From Hydractinia symbiolongicarpus (lineage: Eukaryota > Cnidaria > Hydrozoa > Anthoathecata > Hydractiniidae), in NCBI RefSeq assembly GCF_029227915.1, contig NC_079882.1, forward strand, positions 6,262,001 to 6,326,000: DNA of 64,000 nt. Direction: 5' to 3'. Position 1 is the first letter of the stretch, and each line of letters starts with the position of its first letter. The notes under the pieces are model-generated. The model saw only the letters and a program-made list of their open reading frames with translations. It was not told the DNA's origin and did no database searches. The translations under genes were made by a program, and so were the position numbers. Shown here one piece after another: positions 21,201 to 36,858 of this stretch.

Positions 21201-22534
21201 TAAAACAGCAAAACTCACCTAAAACTACACAATATGTCACGTTGGAAATTAGAAAACGAAGGTTTTATGAAAAATTTAATCTCTCTTTATGAAAAGCTGA
21301 TCATATGTATGGCGTGTTATTCCTCAATTTATAATGGCTGCCCTGAAAAATTAGGACTTGTAACTGGTTAAAAATTTAACATTTGCATTCTCCTAATAGC
21401 AGCAAAGTAAAAAACAGAAAATTTCTTCTGCTTATGACGTAGACTTCAGTCCCTCAAATATAAGTTCTGTGTTGTCATTTTTCATCATAAAATCAACACA
21501 TTCACTTCACCCCCTTAATATGTTATTTGTGTGGTGGCAACATGATTATTATTCATATTGAAGGCATCCCTTACCATAACACAGATTGAGGAAGAGTATT
21601 CTAAAATAGAATGTTAGCAAGGTTGACTGACATTTTGTGATGTAAGTCAGAAAACTACGGGAAGGAATATACAACATATGCTACAACGTTTATAGATGAG
21701 TTGCGAATGATGTGCGCACATCCTGACAGGCAAGAAAAGAAGGACCCCATAGCCGAATTTTTTTTTTATGCTAATTTATAGATTTTTTAGGAATATAAGG
21801 TTAAAATGCATTTGAATGGTTTTTCTTAACTATTATCCTGCCTTTTTAAGAGTAGACTTTACCAATTTTGGCGTGAGCTCTTTTGTTATACACTTAATAT
21901 TTTCGATCGTTGCGGTCTGTTGTTTATATTTACTGCCTGTGCACATGCGCGCGCATGACCATTGTTCTCGATGCAAAATTAAAACATTACATCACACCGC
22001 AACTCATCTATTAGTTATTGTGAAATAGTATTACTTATATAATACTTCGAATTGGGTTTGAAGGCAAAAAAAAATTTTAAAATTGATTATATAAAGATGA
22101 GATCAAAGTACTATCTTCTATTTTATAGCAATATAAGATTTTTAAATTGTTTAGCTATAGAATAATTATGTAAAGTTTGTTTTATAACAGTTTTTACTAT
22201 GTAAGTGTAGTGTACGTAGGTTATTAGTTTGATCTTATGATGATGTGACATAGTTTACAAGAAAATACAATGAATTTTAAAAATTGTTTTTGTCTTTAAA
22301 CCCAATCCAAAGTATTAAATAAAAAATGGAAAGGCAATCCTATAAATCTTAGCTAGCTTAATTTTTTTTTTTTCTTGTCTGCTTGTTCTGAGTGCAGAAA
22401 TGAACATAATAAATATCATAGAATTCTGGCCTGAATAAACTGTACACAGGGTTACGTAAAATTAAAGGAATAGCTTTAAATCACTTGAATCATATCGGAT
22501 AAAGCTTACCATTTTTCATACCATGGTCCGCCAT
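15253..22534 (-). CDS. SRA1: SRA1 (steroid receptor RNA activator protein) orthologue, five exons
   Basis: Exons, in transcript order: 22534-22510, 17305-17153, 16935-15892, 15620-15550, 15333-15253; they join in phase to 457 residues. Exon 1 (MADHGMKN) is assigned by its start codon, GTAAGC donor and phase 1, so it is less certain than the rest. Exon 2 has the family's N-terminal signature (NDRGWNDPP). The end of exon 3 and exons 4-5 give the C-terminal helical bundle shared with SEC31: LKRLNDCREKC, DDISKRIVSFEQSW, GKLSSTVKMRM, ADSVHKSLILENS and PWMVGIKKLI. SRA1 proteins are nuclear and cytoplasmic co-regulators; the human locus also yields a non-coding RNA. Unusual here is exon 3: about 290 Pro/Asn/Ser/Gln-rich residues with several TPP repeats stand between the two conserved parts, making the protein roughly twice the human length. 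Confidence 0.9.
18510..18557. repeat. Hairpin with 18-bp arms
   Basis: Arms 18510-18527 (TGTTACATCCAATACATC) and 18540-18557 pair with one mismatch around a 12-base loop. Pairing continues outward for several bases with one wobble and one mismatch. It could be a foldback transposon relic or a microRNA-like precursor; sequence alone does not decide. Confidence 0.75.
18859..20298. mobile_element. Degraded DNA transposon related to the pogo-like element
   Basis: The left end reads TACTGTAAATGCTTAATTAG and the right end, inverted, TACCGTAATGCTTCGAATAA, so the tips match imperfectly and TA flanks both. Subterminal words CCCCTCTCAAGTAAGC (about 18901-18916) and CCCCTCTCAAATAAGCGC (18943-18960) are the inverse of the GCGCTTATTAGAGGG unit of the intact element at 1.7-4.5 kb. 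The 1.4 kb interior has only broken frames; one on the minus strand (19787-19650, MSDESSKRAKDMHDQTG...) and one near 20670-20510 look protein-like, but neither is a recognisable transposase. Probably non-autonomous. Confidence 0.55.
19598..19623. repeat. Perfect 26-bp palindrome
   Basis: The half-site CAGGCGTGCAATT is followed at once by its exact reverse complement, with no spacer. It lies in the middle of the degraded element at 18859-20298, next to a GC-rich stretch (ATCGCACGCACACGCCGTGG). It could be an old insertion junction or a dyad binding site. Confidence 0.9.
21690..22013. mobile_element. MITE of PIF/Harbinger type
   Basis: TAGATGAGTTGCG starts at 21693 and is inverted, ending at 22010; similarity continues (…TGATGT) for about 21 bases. 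TTA flanks both sides (21690-21692 and 22011-22013), the 3-base duplication typical of PIF/Harbinger elements. The 318-bp body has no coding capacity. Inserted in the inferred first intron of SRA1. Confidence 0.78.
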
Positions 22535-23919
22535 GACAGTCTCGTATACAAATATTGTTGTGATCTTTTGGTTTATTGTTTCGCTTTAAAATTTTCTATT
22601 GTTCCACCGTAATTATGCTAAATATTTTAATTATTCCAGCGTTATGAGGTAATAGGCGACTGTTCAGGGGGTCATTATTTTTACCTAAAAATTCACATCA
22701 AGATTTATTACTTACAAACTACGCTTTTATAATATTCTAAAAAAATGGTAAAAATCATATTTTACTATAAAATTTTCAATCTTAATTTAAAATTTGATTT
22801 TAACATAAAACTGCTTAACGATTTCTATTCCACGACGACCTATATAAATTTGTGGATACTACCAAAACGAGACTCTTCTAACGTGTATATATGAACACGG
22901 TTTCTTCTGCAGACAAAAATTCAACCCTGAACTCTCCTCTCCCCTCCTCCGCTCGCCCCCAAGCTAAGCTGACGCTTAACGATTTGTTAAATCGGAAGCA
23001 CTCTCTAATCGATATGATAGAAATTTTAATTTCCCATAAAAAACGGCACAGTCCAGGCGCATTAAGGAATTCAGTCAGCATTCCCGCGTCAGGGCAACAT
23101 GCTATACCTATCTAGCGGTAATGTAACATAGATACACAGTCGGGAGGGGAGAAATAGCCAGCCTTTAGTGTGGAATTTTCAAGGACGTAAAACTTCCTGT
23201 TACTTACTTACTGGATTGTCCTAATCTCCCCTAATTTTTTCATTTGCTGTTCTATTGTTCGATTTATTTGGCCCTATATTTTTACAAAAATGGGCGTGGA
23301 AGTAGAACAACATTAGTTAGGTTTCACAAAACTGGCAACACAGCAAGTAGATGAAACGCTATATCTTTAATTTAAACATTTAGCAACTCCATTCAGCAAC
23401 TTCTTTGCGGCAGTTTTGAATTTTTTACATTCACAGGGCTTACTGTCGAGCCGTGTTCGCTTCAAACTGCATCGTACAATAAAGAGGTCGTGGGATCAAT
23501 TCTCATTCGAATTATTTGCAGCGCTTCGAAAGCTATTGGGTAGGTGTGCCCATACTTACCGGCAATAAAATGTGTTTTCGCGGTTAAGATGCAAATGTTA
23601 GACCAGGCACCAACTGAAGAAGGAAGTTATCTTAAAACATCAATACAACAGCATTTCTTTTCTTAAAATATACTACTAGTATTGATTAAAAATTATTTAC
23701 AAAAGAATTGATACTAAAAGTGAATTTAATTTGCTATCAAGTTACAGAGGACAATGATTTCCACAGGCGCTGCATAGAACTTTACACAAGTAATCCATTC
23801 AACCATGGAGGTATCATGATATAACAATCGTCTACGTAATTAAAGCATTAGCATCGAGCACGGCTTTTGATGGTGCAATTGCTTGAATAAACATAAATTT
23901 TTTCACAACGTCTGTCTCT
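22535..23919. other. Intergenic region between SRA1 and the MAPKAPK2-like gene
   Basis: Contains the 5' flank of SRA1, a 74-codon ORF on the plus strand (22891-23115) and a worn tRNA-like stretch at about 23437-23512 (TGTTCGCTTCAAACTGC, then AGGTCGTGGGATCAATTCTC) that resembles a SINE head. Nothing else supported. Confidence 0.45.
22891..23115 (+). CDS. Possible 74-residue protein, unknown
   Basis: ATG-started frame with a TATATAAA-like word about 50 bases upstream. GC content is higher than its surroundings. It reads Ser/Asn/Lys-rich, with LTLNDLLNRKHSLIDMIEIL as a possible helix. It has no signal peptide and no recognised family, and is divergent from inferred SRA1 exon 1. A chance frame remains likely. 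Confidence 0.22.
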   Translation: MNTVSSADKNSTLNSPLPSSARPQAKLTLNDLLNRKHSLIDMIEILISHKKRHSPGALRNSVSIPASGQHAIPI

Positions 23920-29052
<5,133 letters not shown>

Positions 29053-30107
29053 TATCTAAGTATTTTAGTAGCCTAGATATAAAATGATTACACAAACTGG
29101 AACTTTGTCATTAGGTCAGCAAAATTAGCTACGTGATGTCGTCCTAGCTTTTGACATGCAACATATATTTATAACTTCAGCATAAAATATCCGCCATGTT
29201 CAGCACAAAATTATTTCATCACGGCAATAGTATACAGTTCTGAAATATGTAAATCCAGGACTATGAATATGTTATAATTTTTTCAACTATGAAGCTTCCT
29301 TGTATTAATTTATATTCAAAAGTGCGAAAATATTTAATACTTAATGTAATAACACGTTCTTCACCTAATTAAAAAAGATAAACCAACTAAGTAAACCTAA
29401 ACTTTTTTTATATTGCGCATCCAGGTCCTGAAACTTTACCGAGTTGTTCTTTCCAGACCAGCGAGATGATAATCAATCAAACCCTGTACTCAGTCGATCT
29501 TGAATTTCATTCACACCCAGGGTAAAATATTGTGTTTTTAAGCAGAAGCCAGAACATAGTGAAAGGGCAGTCATAATAATTCTTTCTAGTTCAGGTATAA
29601 CATGTAGCTAGCTAATCATTTGTTTAAAAAAAAGGCTACAGTTGTCTTTACGTTTTTAGTCATAATCTTTTGCATAAAAAATGCCTTTGTTAATGTAAAT
29701 ACGACCGCTAAGGTTTTTCGTTCTTTAATCCTTGGGTTACCTAAATCCCAGGGCTTTTAGTCCCAGGGTTTACTACCATTTGGGTCATAGCTACAATCTT
29801 GCATGTCACCCAAAAATCGACCTTATAAAGGATAATTTTATCCTTGAATATAGTCTAGCCAACAACTAGCTGGTTAACTGGCCAGATATCAGTAAATCTA
29901 ATTTACCTATGGTTAGTATGGTATAGCTAAACTATAGCTAAAGAAAAGAAATCTTCAAAAGTGTTTAGCTAATCACAGTAGCTATCACTAGAGCTAACTA
30001 GCTACCATGTTCCTATTTTCACATCAATTCTTAGTTGCGATTTGATTTCTTACCATATTGTCATTCCAAATTTCTGTTATATACCAAAATGTGCAATTTT
30101 AGTGAAA
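29053..30107. other. Divergent promoter region between the kinase and the nine-finger gene
   Basis: About 1 kb separates the start codon of the MAPKAPK2-like gene (minus) from that of the zinc-finger gene (plus). It is AT-rich, with a TAGCTA-rich tract at 29875-30005. No obvious TATA box pair. Whether the promoter is shared is unknown. Confidence 0.45.
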
Positions 30108-33100
30108 ATGGAGGGGCAAGAAGAGGCAGTTCATCCAAATCAGGTAAAATATAATTCATTTGGATATTTTATTTGAAACAAAGTTGTTTTACTTGAAAGT
30201 TAGCTAGATGATTTGATATAAAACAAGGAATAATTTTAATATTCTTCTCTTTATATCTTTTTTTACATATTTTCTTAAAAAGGATTTTCGCATTATGTGG
30301 TTAATAATGACAATGGCCTAATAACGCAACTCAACTCTAATCATCTATATATATATATACAGTAAAATACTTTCCTAATGCATAAACAAATTTGTCTTAC
30401 ATTGAAAAGCTCCCACCATATATACAAAGAGAATTTTAGCTAAAATGTACAAATGAAATTTTGATAAGCCATTTTGAAATTTTTATAAGCCATTTTAAAA
30501 TTTTTGGCTGTTATCAATTGTGAAGTGAAGTGAGAAAATTTGAGCCTTGCATTTTTTTGTAGAAAAGCATACAAAAAATGTTAATAATACACAATAGCTT
30601 TTTTACATAAAAATAACACCATTTTTTTATAAAAGAATCATACTTTTATCTTGAGTTTGTCTGATTTACAACAGCTTGGAAAAAAGCGATAACTTCACCA
30701 CGAATGGCAACTGTTCGTAACGTGGATGCACAAACTGTAACTAAAAAGATGATGGTTGCAAGGTCAATATTTAATATTTAGTAAATTATCCCTTCAACTC
30801 TTAAAAACCACATAGAAACTTCTGATTCTAAAATCATAAAATAATTAAGAAATCCAAGCTTTTCTTATAAAAATGTACATGTGGTGACAACATTATTTCT
30901 TCTCTGTTGTGACTTTCATGAGGGAAATGTAAAAATATTTCTGATAAATTCTCATAAAAAGAATTCTTACAAAAAATGTTTTCTACTCAACAATGTGAGA
31001 TCTTTGTATATGGTCTTACAATAAACCAGCCGGATACATTTGCTACTTGTTGCTTTTACAGATATTAGAAATGTACTTTCTGGCCATTGTTCAAAATTTG
31101 TAGGTACAATATTGGCACTAAAGATACAAACAGACTATAAATTAGACTGAACAACATTGTGCTTTAAATGTTTAATTAAAAATGCTTGTGTCATTATGAA
31201 AATAACCCTAAATATATTTATACTATAATTTAAATTAATGATTTACTTTGCACACCAAAAAAAAAAAAAATAAATAAAAGTTATACGTAATGTTTTTTTT
31301 ACATTAGAAACCTGTTTACAGTACAGAACGAAAAAATAAGGATGACTTTATAACTACCAAAATAACTACCCAAAATTTTACAAGGACTTATTTTTAAAGA
31401 TATCAGAAGTAAAATCTCTAAAATAAAACATTTTTTATCAGAATAAACAAATTGGTTTTTATACCCTAAATTGTCATCATCGAATTGCTCATATAAAATA
31501 TCAGTTTTCCCAAATATTTCTCGCAAAAATGAATCCAGGTTAGGTAGGTTTCCTATAAAAAAATGTAAAGAAAAAGGTTAAAAATCCCTTATTAAAACAA
31601 TGTCTTTGCGAGCACCAGGGCGCTATAATTGATTTAATGAGAATTCTGGAAATTTATCACATATGAACACCAAGAAAAAATTAATTTCATGGGATTTTTG
31701 CAGATCTGACGAAAAATGTACATGAACACAATTATTCAAAATTTAGCTAAGAACGTCGTTTAAAAAAATGAATTTCGCGAATGACGAAATTACCAAAAAT
31801 CCGCGAGAGCATATTTTCGCGGACGCCGACAGTGGAAATTCGTGAAATTTAATTTTCGCAAAAATTTTTTGATATTTCCTTTTAGCTTGTCATATTTGCT
31901 TCATTATCTGGCGATGGTAACCAGTTAAGCAATAGCCACTCAGAAATGCATTCTATTGATCAGCTAAAAAATGATTTGTCACAAGCAGTAGTTGGAGATG
32001 GTGCCGAACTAATGTCAATTACAAAAATGATGTCATCATCACAATCTGGAGTAAAGAAAGGTAAAAAGCAGGCTATAGCCTAGAACAAGGCTTATTACTT
32101 AATTGTTCTTGCACTTTGACCTCGCGTTGATAAATTATTGTTTAATAATAATATTTTGTTAACTAATCTTGCGAAATTAATTGTTGCGCGACTTATTTTT
32201 GTAGTTAAGTCTTGTAAGTTGTTAATAAGTCCCGCAAATGCAAATAAGAACAAAGATTTAATTTCTTTATTCGTACGGAACTTTTCCCTGAAAATCGCCC
32301 CTTAAAAACGTACGATCGTAAAATGTTGGATTGGTAAAAAAAAGATCCCACGAAACATAAAATATTCTGCCATTGAATCACAAAATTATACCCAGTAAAA
32401 TTAATTACGTCAATCCTTAAAGGCCTGTTTCCATTTGTGTGCATTTTCCACTATAGCGCAAAAAGCGCTCGAGCGCGCGCATCGTGACAAATTAGAGATA
32501 TAATCACCAGAAACGTCGTCTAGGCTCGTTTAACTGGGTAAATTTCACGAGATTATAGCAGGGCAAAGAAAGGGATTAAAGGTTGGGATATTGTTTTTGT
32601 TTCTTTAGAAGTGGAACTATACTTATGTGAAAAGTGTAACCGAACATTTAAACAGAAATCGCGTTACGAAAGACACGTGACGAATCATCCCAGCGAGAAG
32701 CACTATTTATGTAACATTTGCCAGAAGACCTTCACAAGAATGTCACACTTAGAAAAGCACACGAGGACTCACACAGAAGAGCGGCGTCACATCTGCGATA
32801 CTTGCGGTGCTGCTTTTATTCTGCCTCATCATTTGGTGCGCCACGCACTCGTACACACTGGTGTCAAACCGTTTGAATGTGAAATTTGCCATAAGCAATT
32901 CACTAGAAAAGCTGGACTCAGTCAACACAAGTACGTACATACGGGTGTTCGGCCGTATGCGTGTGAGAGCTGCGGTAAGCAGTTTACAGACCGGACCACA
33001 CTACGACGCCACATGCTGACGCATTCCAGAGAGAAACCGTTTATATGTAAAGAATGCGAGAAAACATTTCGAACTAAATCAGCCTGTCGAAAGCATTATC

Positions 33101-34407
33101 TCCGTCATTTTAAAGGGGAAGCCTCTTTTAAATGCGGTATTTGTGAAGAAATGTTCAAGAGTCAGTCAATGTTAAACGAGCATAATTTGATGCATGAGCA
33201 AAAACAGAAGAATGGAAACTACAGATGTGGATTCTGTTTACGCGTGTTCAAAACGCAAACAGACCTCAATGCTCATGTACCGTTGCATGAGAAAGGTCTT
33301 ACGCACTGCTGTAAACAGTGTCCTGCTAAATTCTATACTGAAAAGGATTTGGCAGCTCACACGGAGGGGCATATTGGCGCAGTACTTTCGTCCTCTAATA
33401 CGGTTTCCGAAGAAAAGATGGACGTCTCTCTCGAGAAAAATAACTATATCGATAAGGATATACCGGGAACTTCACTTGCTAATCAAACGAACTCTACGGA
33501 TAATAATAAAGTTGTAGTCGTGTTACAGGTCCCGTCATCCGTGGGTGATTCAAAAGGGGAAGAAGGGGGGCTACAAATTGACAATATTCAACAAATTCTT
33601 GGGAGTGCACAGATTGATAAGTTGCTTGTTACTACGGAAAAGGTTACGGACGCTTCATCGGGGTTGTCTTTAGAACTTTCTCAAGACCAGCAGGAATGTA
33701 TACAGCAAATATTACAGACCACTAACGTCACCTCAGCGGAGTGCAGAAAACAAAGTGAAACTTGCGTGAATGCAACTAGCGCTGTTCATATGACAGTGGA
33801 CGAGGGTCCTGTTGTTTCCAGCGTTCACGACAATGTGTCCGTCACCTCGAAAAAACAGTACATGCTGACGTCAATTACGAATTCGCTGAACGACGAAAAA
33901 CCTCCCTACATCATAGTTCCATACAAAGATGGTAACCCAGAACACCGTCTATCTTCTAGTTTTGCTAACGAAGGCTCGGCAACTTTAGCAAAGCGCGGTG
34001 GTGATTCTGTATTTAAATCAATCAACCAAACCGCCTTTTCTTCTTCGAATGTTAACCTCCCTGTAGTATCTGTTGTTTCTCGACCTATTATGGTCGTCAA
34101 CGGTGACGGTGTACCTGCGTGTGAAAAGGCCGCCCAACAAACGATGACTGATGAAAAAGTTTTATCCCTTGTACACGACTTAGAAAGTCATGGCAGCGAA
34201 TTTTTACCCGATTTTGGTGTTGAAAGTAACTCAGTGTCAACGTCAAATTCAGCTATTGAAGATAGATCATTACAGGACCTCCAAATTGCACAAGTGCAGG
34301 GACCAACAAAACCCGCATTTTTTTCTGGAGAATTTGAAAACCCACTTAGTGCTGGTACCATTCTTTCGGGAGAGGAAACGGCTTTTACAATTGCTACTTC
34401 TAATTAA
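30108..34407 (+). CDS. C2H2 zinc-finger protein with nine tandem fingers (three exons)
   Basis: Exons 30108-30143 (MEGQEEAVHPNQ), 31886-32060 and 32609-34407 join in phase (0, then 1) into 669 residues. Nine fingers occupy about residues 75-330. Fingers 2-5 have near-consensus linkers (HTEERR, HTGVKPF, HTGVRPY, HSREKPF); fingers 6-9 have divergent linkers, and in the last the Phe-Tyr core (AKFYTEKDL) is kept. The C-terminal half, about 340 residues, is Ser/Thr/Val/Gln-rich without recognised domains (for example LSLELSQDQQECIQQILQTT), as expected of an activation or interaction region. Likely a nuclear sequence-specific transcription factor; I cannot name an orthologue. Exon 1 is short and assigned from its ATG, donor and phase. 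The gene converges on the unrelated gene at 34827-35996. Confidence 0.88.
30144..31885 (+). other. Intron 1 of the nine-finger gene, with an antisense exon-like stretch
   Basis: Contains an exon-like frame on the minus strand (31552-31465), a poly-A run near 31258-31270 and a 'TCGCGAA'-type dispersed repeat at about 31760-31870. A plus-strand stretch at 30703-30761 (ATG, 19 codons, then GTCAAT) could be an alternative first exon, but its phase does not fit exon 2. Confidence 0.5.
31760..31875. repeat. Dispersed 'TTCGCGAA/TTTTCGC' repeat
   Basis: Rich in ATTTCGCGAA, CCGCGAGAG, TTCGCGGA and TTTTCGCAAAA words in both orientations. Similar stretches occur at 38470-38715, 39600-39680 and 48115-48260, and weakly at 540-600. 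No clear boundaries. Probably an old repeat family. Confidence 0.5.
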
Positions 34408-34826
34408 AATAAAAAAGAACAGTTTCTTTAACTATTTAGTATTATAAATCTGTAAATATAAATTTCGTATCTTAATACTCTTGTCAAATGCGTTCTAAAT
34501 CGGAGTTATCTTCACTAAGTAATTTTAGTGTCACGTTAAATTTTCATATTTTTTCACTTTTCTCGATTATCTATTTTGCTGAGCTGCTGCGCTATAAAGA
34601 GGTGTGAAGAGGTGTTCAAGCGCTGTCCATTCTTTTGCTAAAACTCTACTTAATGTGGGCGCAAAAACGAATTCACAAAGAAGCGCGAAAAATATGGGTG
34701 CGCGTAACTTAACAATGTATGCGAAAATTGGGAAATTTTGTCAGCCTCTAGTTGAAGCAGTAAACAGAGTTGCTGGCATTTCTGTTTACTGCCGTATCAT
34801 TTTTTTGTAAGTTCACTCTAACTATA

Positions 34827-35996
34827 TTATTGAATCGGGTTCCGAAACAATCTATTAACTTTGCTGTTATCCCATGCCATTTCTGCTGCTTGTTTTTCTA
34901 GATATTTCACTTGAGCAGCCATTTTCTTTTTTTCGAATTCTTGAAGTAAACCATGGTGTTTTGTTAAAATATCAGAGTCATACTCATCGTAACAAATAAA
35001 CTTCTTGGGCACACCCAATACTTTTAGGCCGCCTATAGATGTATGTTCCCGTTTAGAAGTTTCATCGTGGTCCCCCTCAACAAGTATTATTCCGTCGTTT
35101 TGAGATATGCGTATGCAGTCATCTTCGAGCGTGTATCGTCTTCTTATCGCATAGTTTAATCGTTTTGCCTCGTCCCCTAAGTTAAATTTATGCAATGATT
35201 GGACCATTCTTGTCGTATCACGAGACGAGCTCGTTAGGCCACGATGCTGTGATGCTGACATTTTTTTGGTAGGAGTTTTGTGATATATTTGAGTTGACCT
35301 TTCTTTGTCAATATCCTGTAGTGTTCTTTCATTTTTTAGTGCTGCTTCTCGTTTCAAAATTGAATTCACTGAGGAGGAGGAACGCCTTTGTCTTGGATTA
35401 GTCTCGTCTGCTCTCTTCTTTTCCGCTCTCCTACCTTGAGCTGTTACAGCATCCTTTTGATTTTCGCCTACGCGTTGATTGCTTATTTGTCGAAGCTTTT
35501 GATCTGTGTATACACCAGGCTGAGGTAGTCTCAATCTTTGCGCACTCGATGTAGCCATTTTAAAATCGCGTTTATTCTCTTTAGATCTATGCTTTTTCGT
35601 TTTATTAACTTGTTGAATGCGAACTGCATTTTTTTTATTTCTCGCAGCATTTGATGAATTATTAAAATTTTCTTTTGATGCAAGATTGATAGATTTAGCT
35701 GAACTTTTTTTCTTTGGCAAAACTGTTTTTATTATAACAGGATCAGTCAATTTCGAATTAAGTTGGCTTTTAAACTGGAGTGTGCTGTAGACGCTATCGC
35801 TGTTACTTGCTTTACTATGTTCTTCTGTTGTCGAACTACCGTCTGATACGTAGCGTTTTGATCGACTTGTTCCTGGAACTTGTTTTATTTTACTTCTTGG
35901 CTTCAAGTCGGAAACCGTCTTTCCATCAGTAATGAATTTCAATCTTTCGTCTGTTGCGCCCCCTCTTTGCAAAGTGTCGTATAAACCAACGGACAT
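34827..35996 (-). CDS. Single-exon basic protein of unknown function, 389 residues
   Basis: Unbroken frame from ATG at 35996 to a stop at 34827. Residues 1-270 are low in hydrophobics and rich in Lys, Arg, Ser, Thr and Gln (RSKRYVSDGSSTTEEHSK, NARNKKNAVRIQQVNKTKKH), as in disordered basic proteins. Residues 270-389 look more ordered: RRRYTLEDDCIRIS, GIILVEGDH, IGGLKVLGVPKKFICYDEYD, then a helical tail (LLQEFEKKKMAAQVKYLEKQ) likely to form a coiled coil. No signal peptide or membrane span. I do not recognise the family. Coding status is supported by length and by amino-acid composition unlike the surrounding noncoding frames. It lies tail-to-tail with the nine-finger gene. Confidence 0.72.
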   Translation of the reverse strand: MSVGLYDTLQRGGATDERLKFITDGKTVSDLKPRSKIKQVPGTSRSKRYVSDGSSTTEEHSKASNSDSVYSTLQFKSQLNSKLTDPVIIKTVLPKKKSSAKSINLASKENFNNSSNAARNKKNAVRIQQVNKTKKHRSKENKRDFKMATSSAQRLRLPQPGVYTDQKLRQISNQRVGENQKDAVTAQGRRAEKKRADETNPRQRRSSSSVNSILKREAALKNERTLQDIDKERSTQIYHKTPTKKMSASQHRGLTSSSRDTTRMVQSLHKFNLGDEAKRLNYAIRRRYTLEDDCIRISQNDGIILVEGDHDETSKREHTSIGGLKVLGVPKKFICYDEYDSDILTKHHGLLQEFEKKKMAAQVKYLEKQAAEMAWDNSKVNRLFRNPIQ

Positions 35997-36414
35997 GCTG
36001 AATTTCTCTCGTGTCTTTTTTTGCTGATTTTCAAATTTTTAACTAATTTTATTCGACAACGCATGATAAAAAATTTAGCGTTTTGTAAATATCTTTAACC
36101 GACTATTCCCAACACATTAATCTTGGTTTACTTTTAACAGGTGCTTTCGATACATCAGGTGTTTTTAACAACACCAGGAACTTAAATCTTGATTCTAAGT
36201 TCTTTAGACAGTAAATTTTGATTTAAAAATAAGAACAGTTGTGTCACATTTAATTAATTCTTACTCGAATTGATTAATATTGTATTTTACTGTGAAAGGC
36301 AAACAAACAGGTGGTAGCTATTCATTAAATCATAATTTTCTGCGAGAATACTAGAGTTATATCGCTTGATAATTCTTATGAGTAACCCGTCATAGAAAGT
36401 GAATGGAGTAAGCT

Positions 36415-36858
36415 TGGTTTCCATCTGGCGTTAATTAGAGTTAATTTTTAACGCCTAACGCGAGTTAGCACAAACACGCTTTTGTATAACAAAAACAAGC
36501 ATATGCGTGCAAAAGGCATTTCTACAAACATTTTTTTTCCAAACGGGGGATTATATATAAAGATTTTTCTAGAAGATGATGTTGTTCTCCATATTGTTCC
36601 CGTTTTACGAAAAATTACCGGATCAAAAATCGTGACTGTTTTCATTTTTGCTTTTGTCTACTTATAATTAGCTTCGTGAAAATCCATAACAAGTCCTTCT
36701 CGATGCTATTAGACGTATTTCATTAACAAAAATTAAATCAGCGTTATTTTTGCTTATAAAGGAAACGTCCTAGCTCTAAATTGCTCTATATGACTAAATT
36801 ATATGGCGTCAGAAATTAGCGCAAAAAAAATAACGCGATAATGCTAGGATGGAAACCA
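36415..36858. mobile_element. MITE-like element with TGGTTTCCATC ends
   Basis: TGGTTTCCATC at 36415-36425 is inverted at 36848-36858, and the adjoining bases (TGGCGTTA against CTAGCATTA) also resemble each other. Inside are several GCGTTA/TAACGC words in both orientations. 444 bp, no coding capacity. No clear target duplication, so the superfamily is unassigned. Confidence 0.55.

Larger units (their letters stand above)
17306..22509 (-). other. Intron 1 of SRA1 (inferred), carrying transposon insertions
   Basis: This 5.2 kb interval lies between inferred SRA1 exons 1 and 2. It contains a hairpin at 18510-18557, a degraded pogo-related element at 18859-20298 and a small PIF/Harbinger-type MITE at 21693-22010. 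No independent gene is supported, although a few peptide-like frames occur inside the element. Confidence 0.6.
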
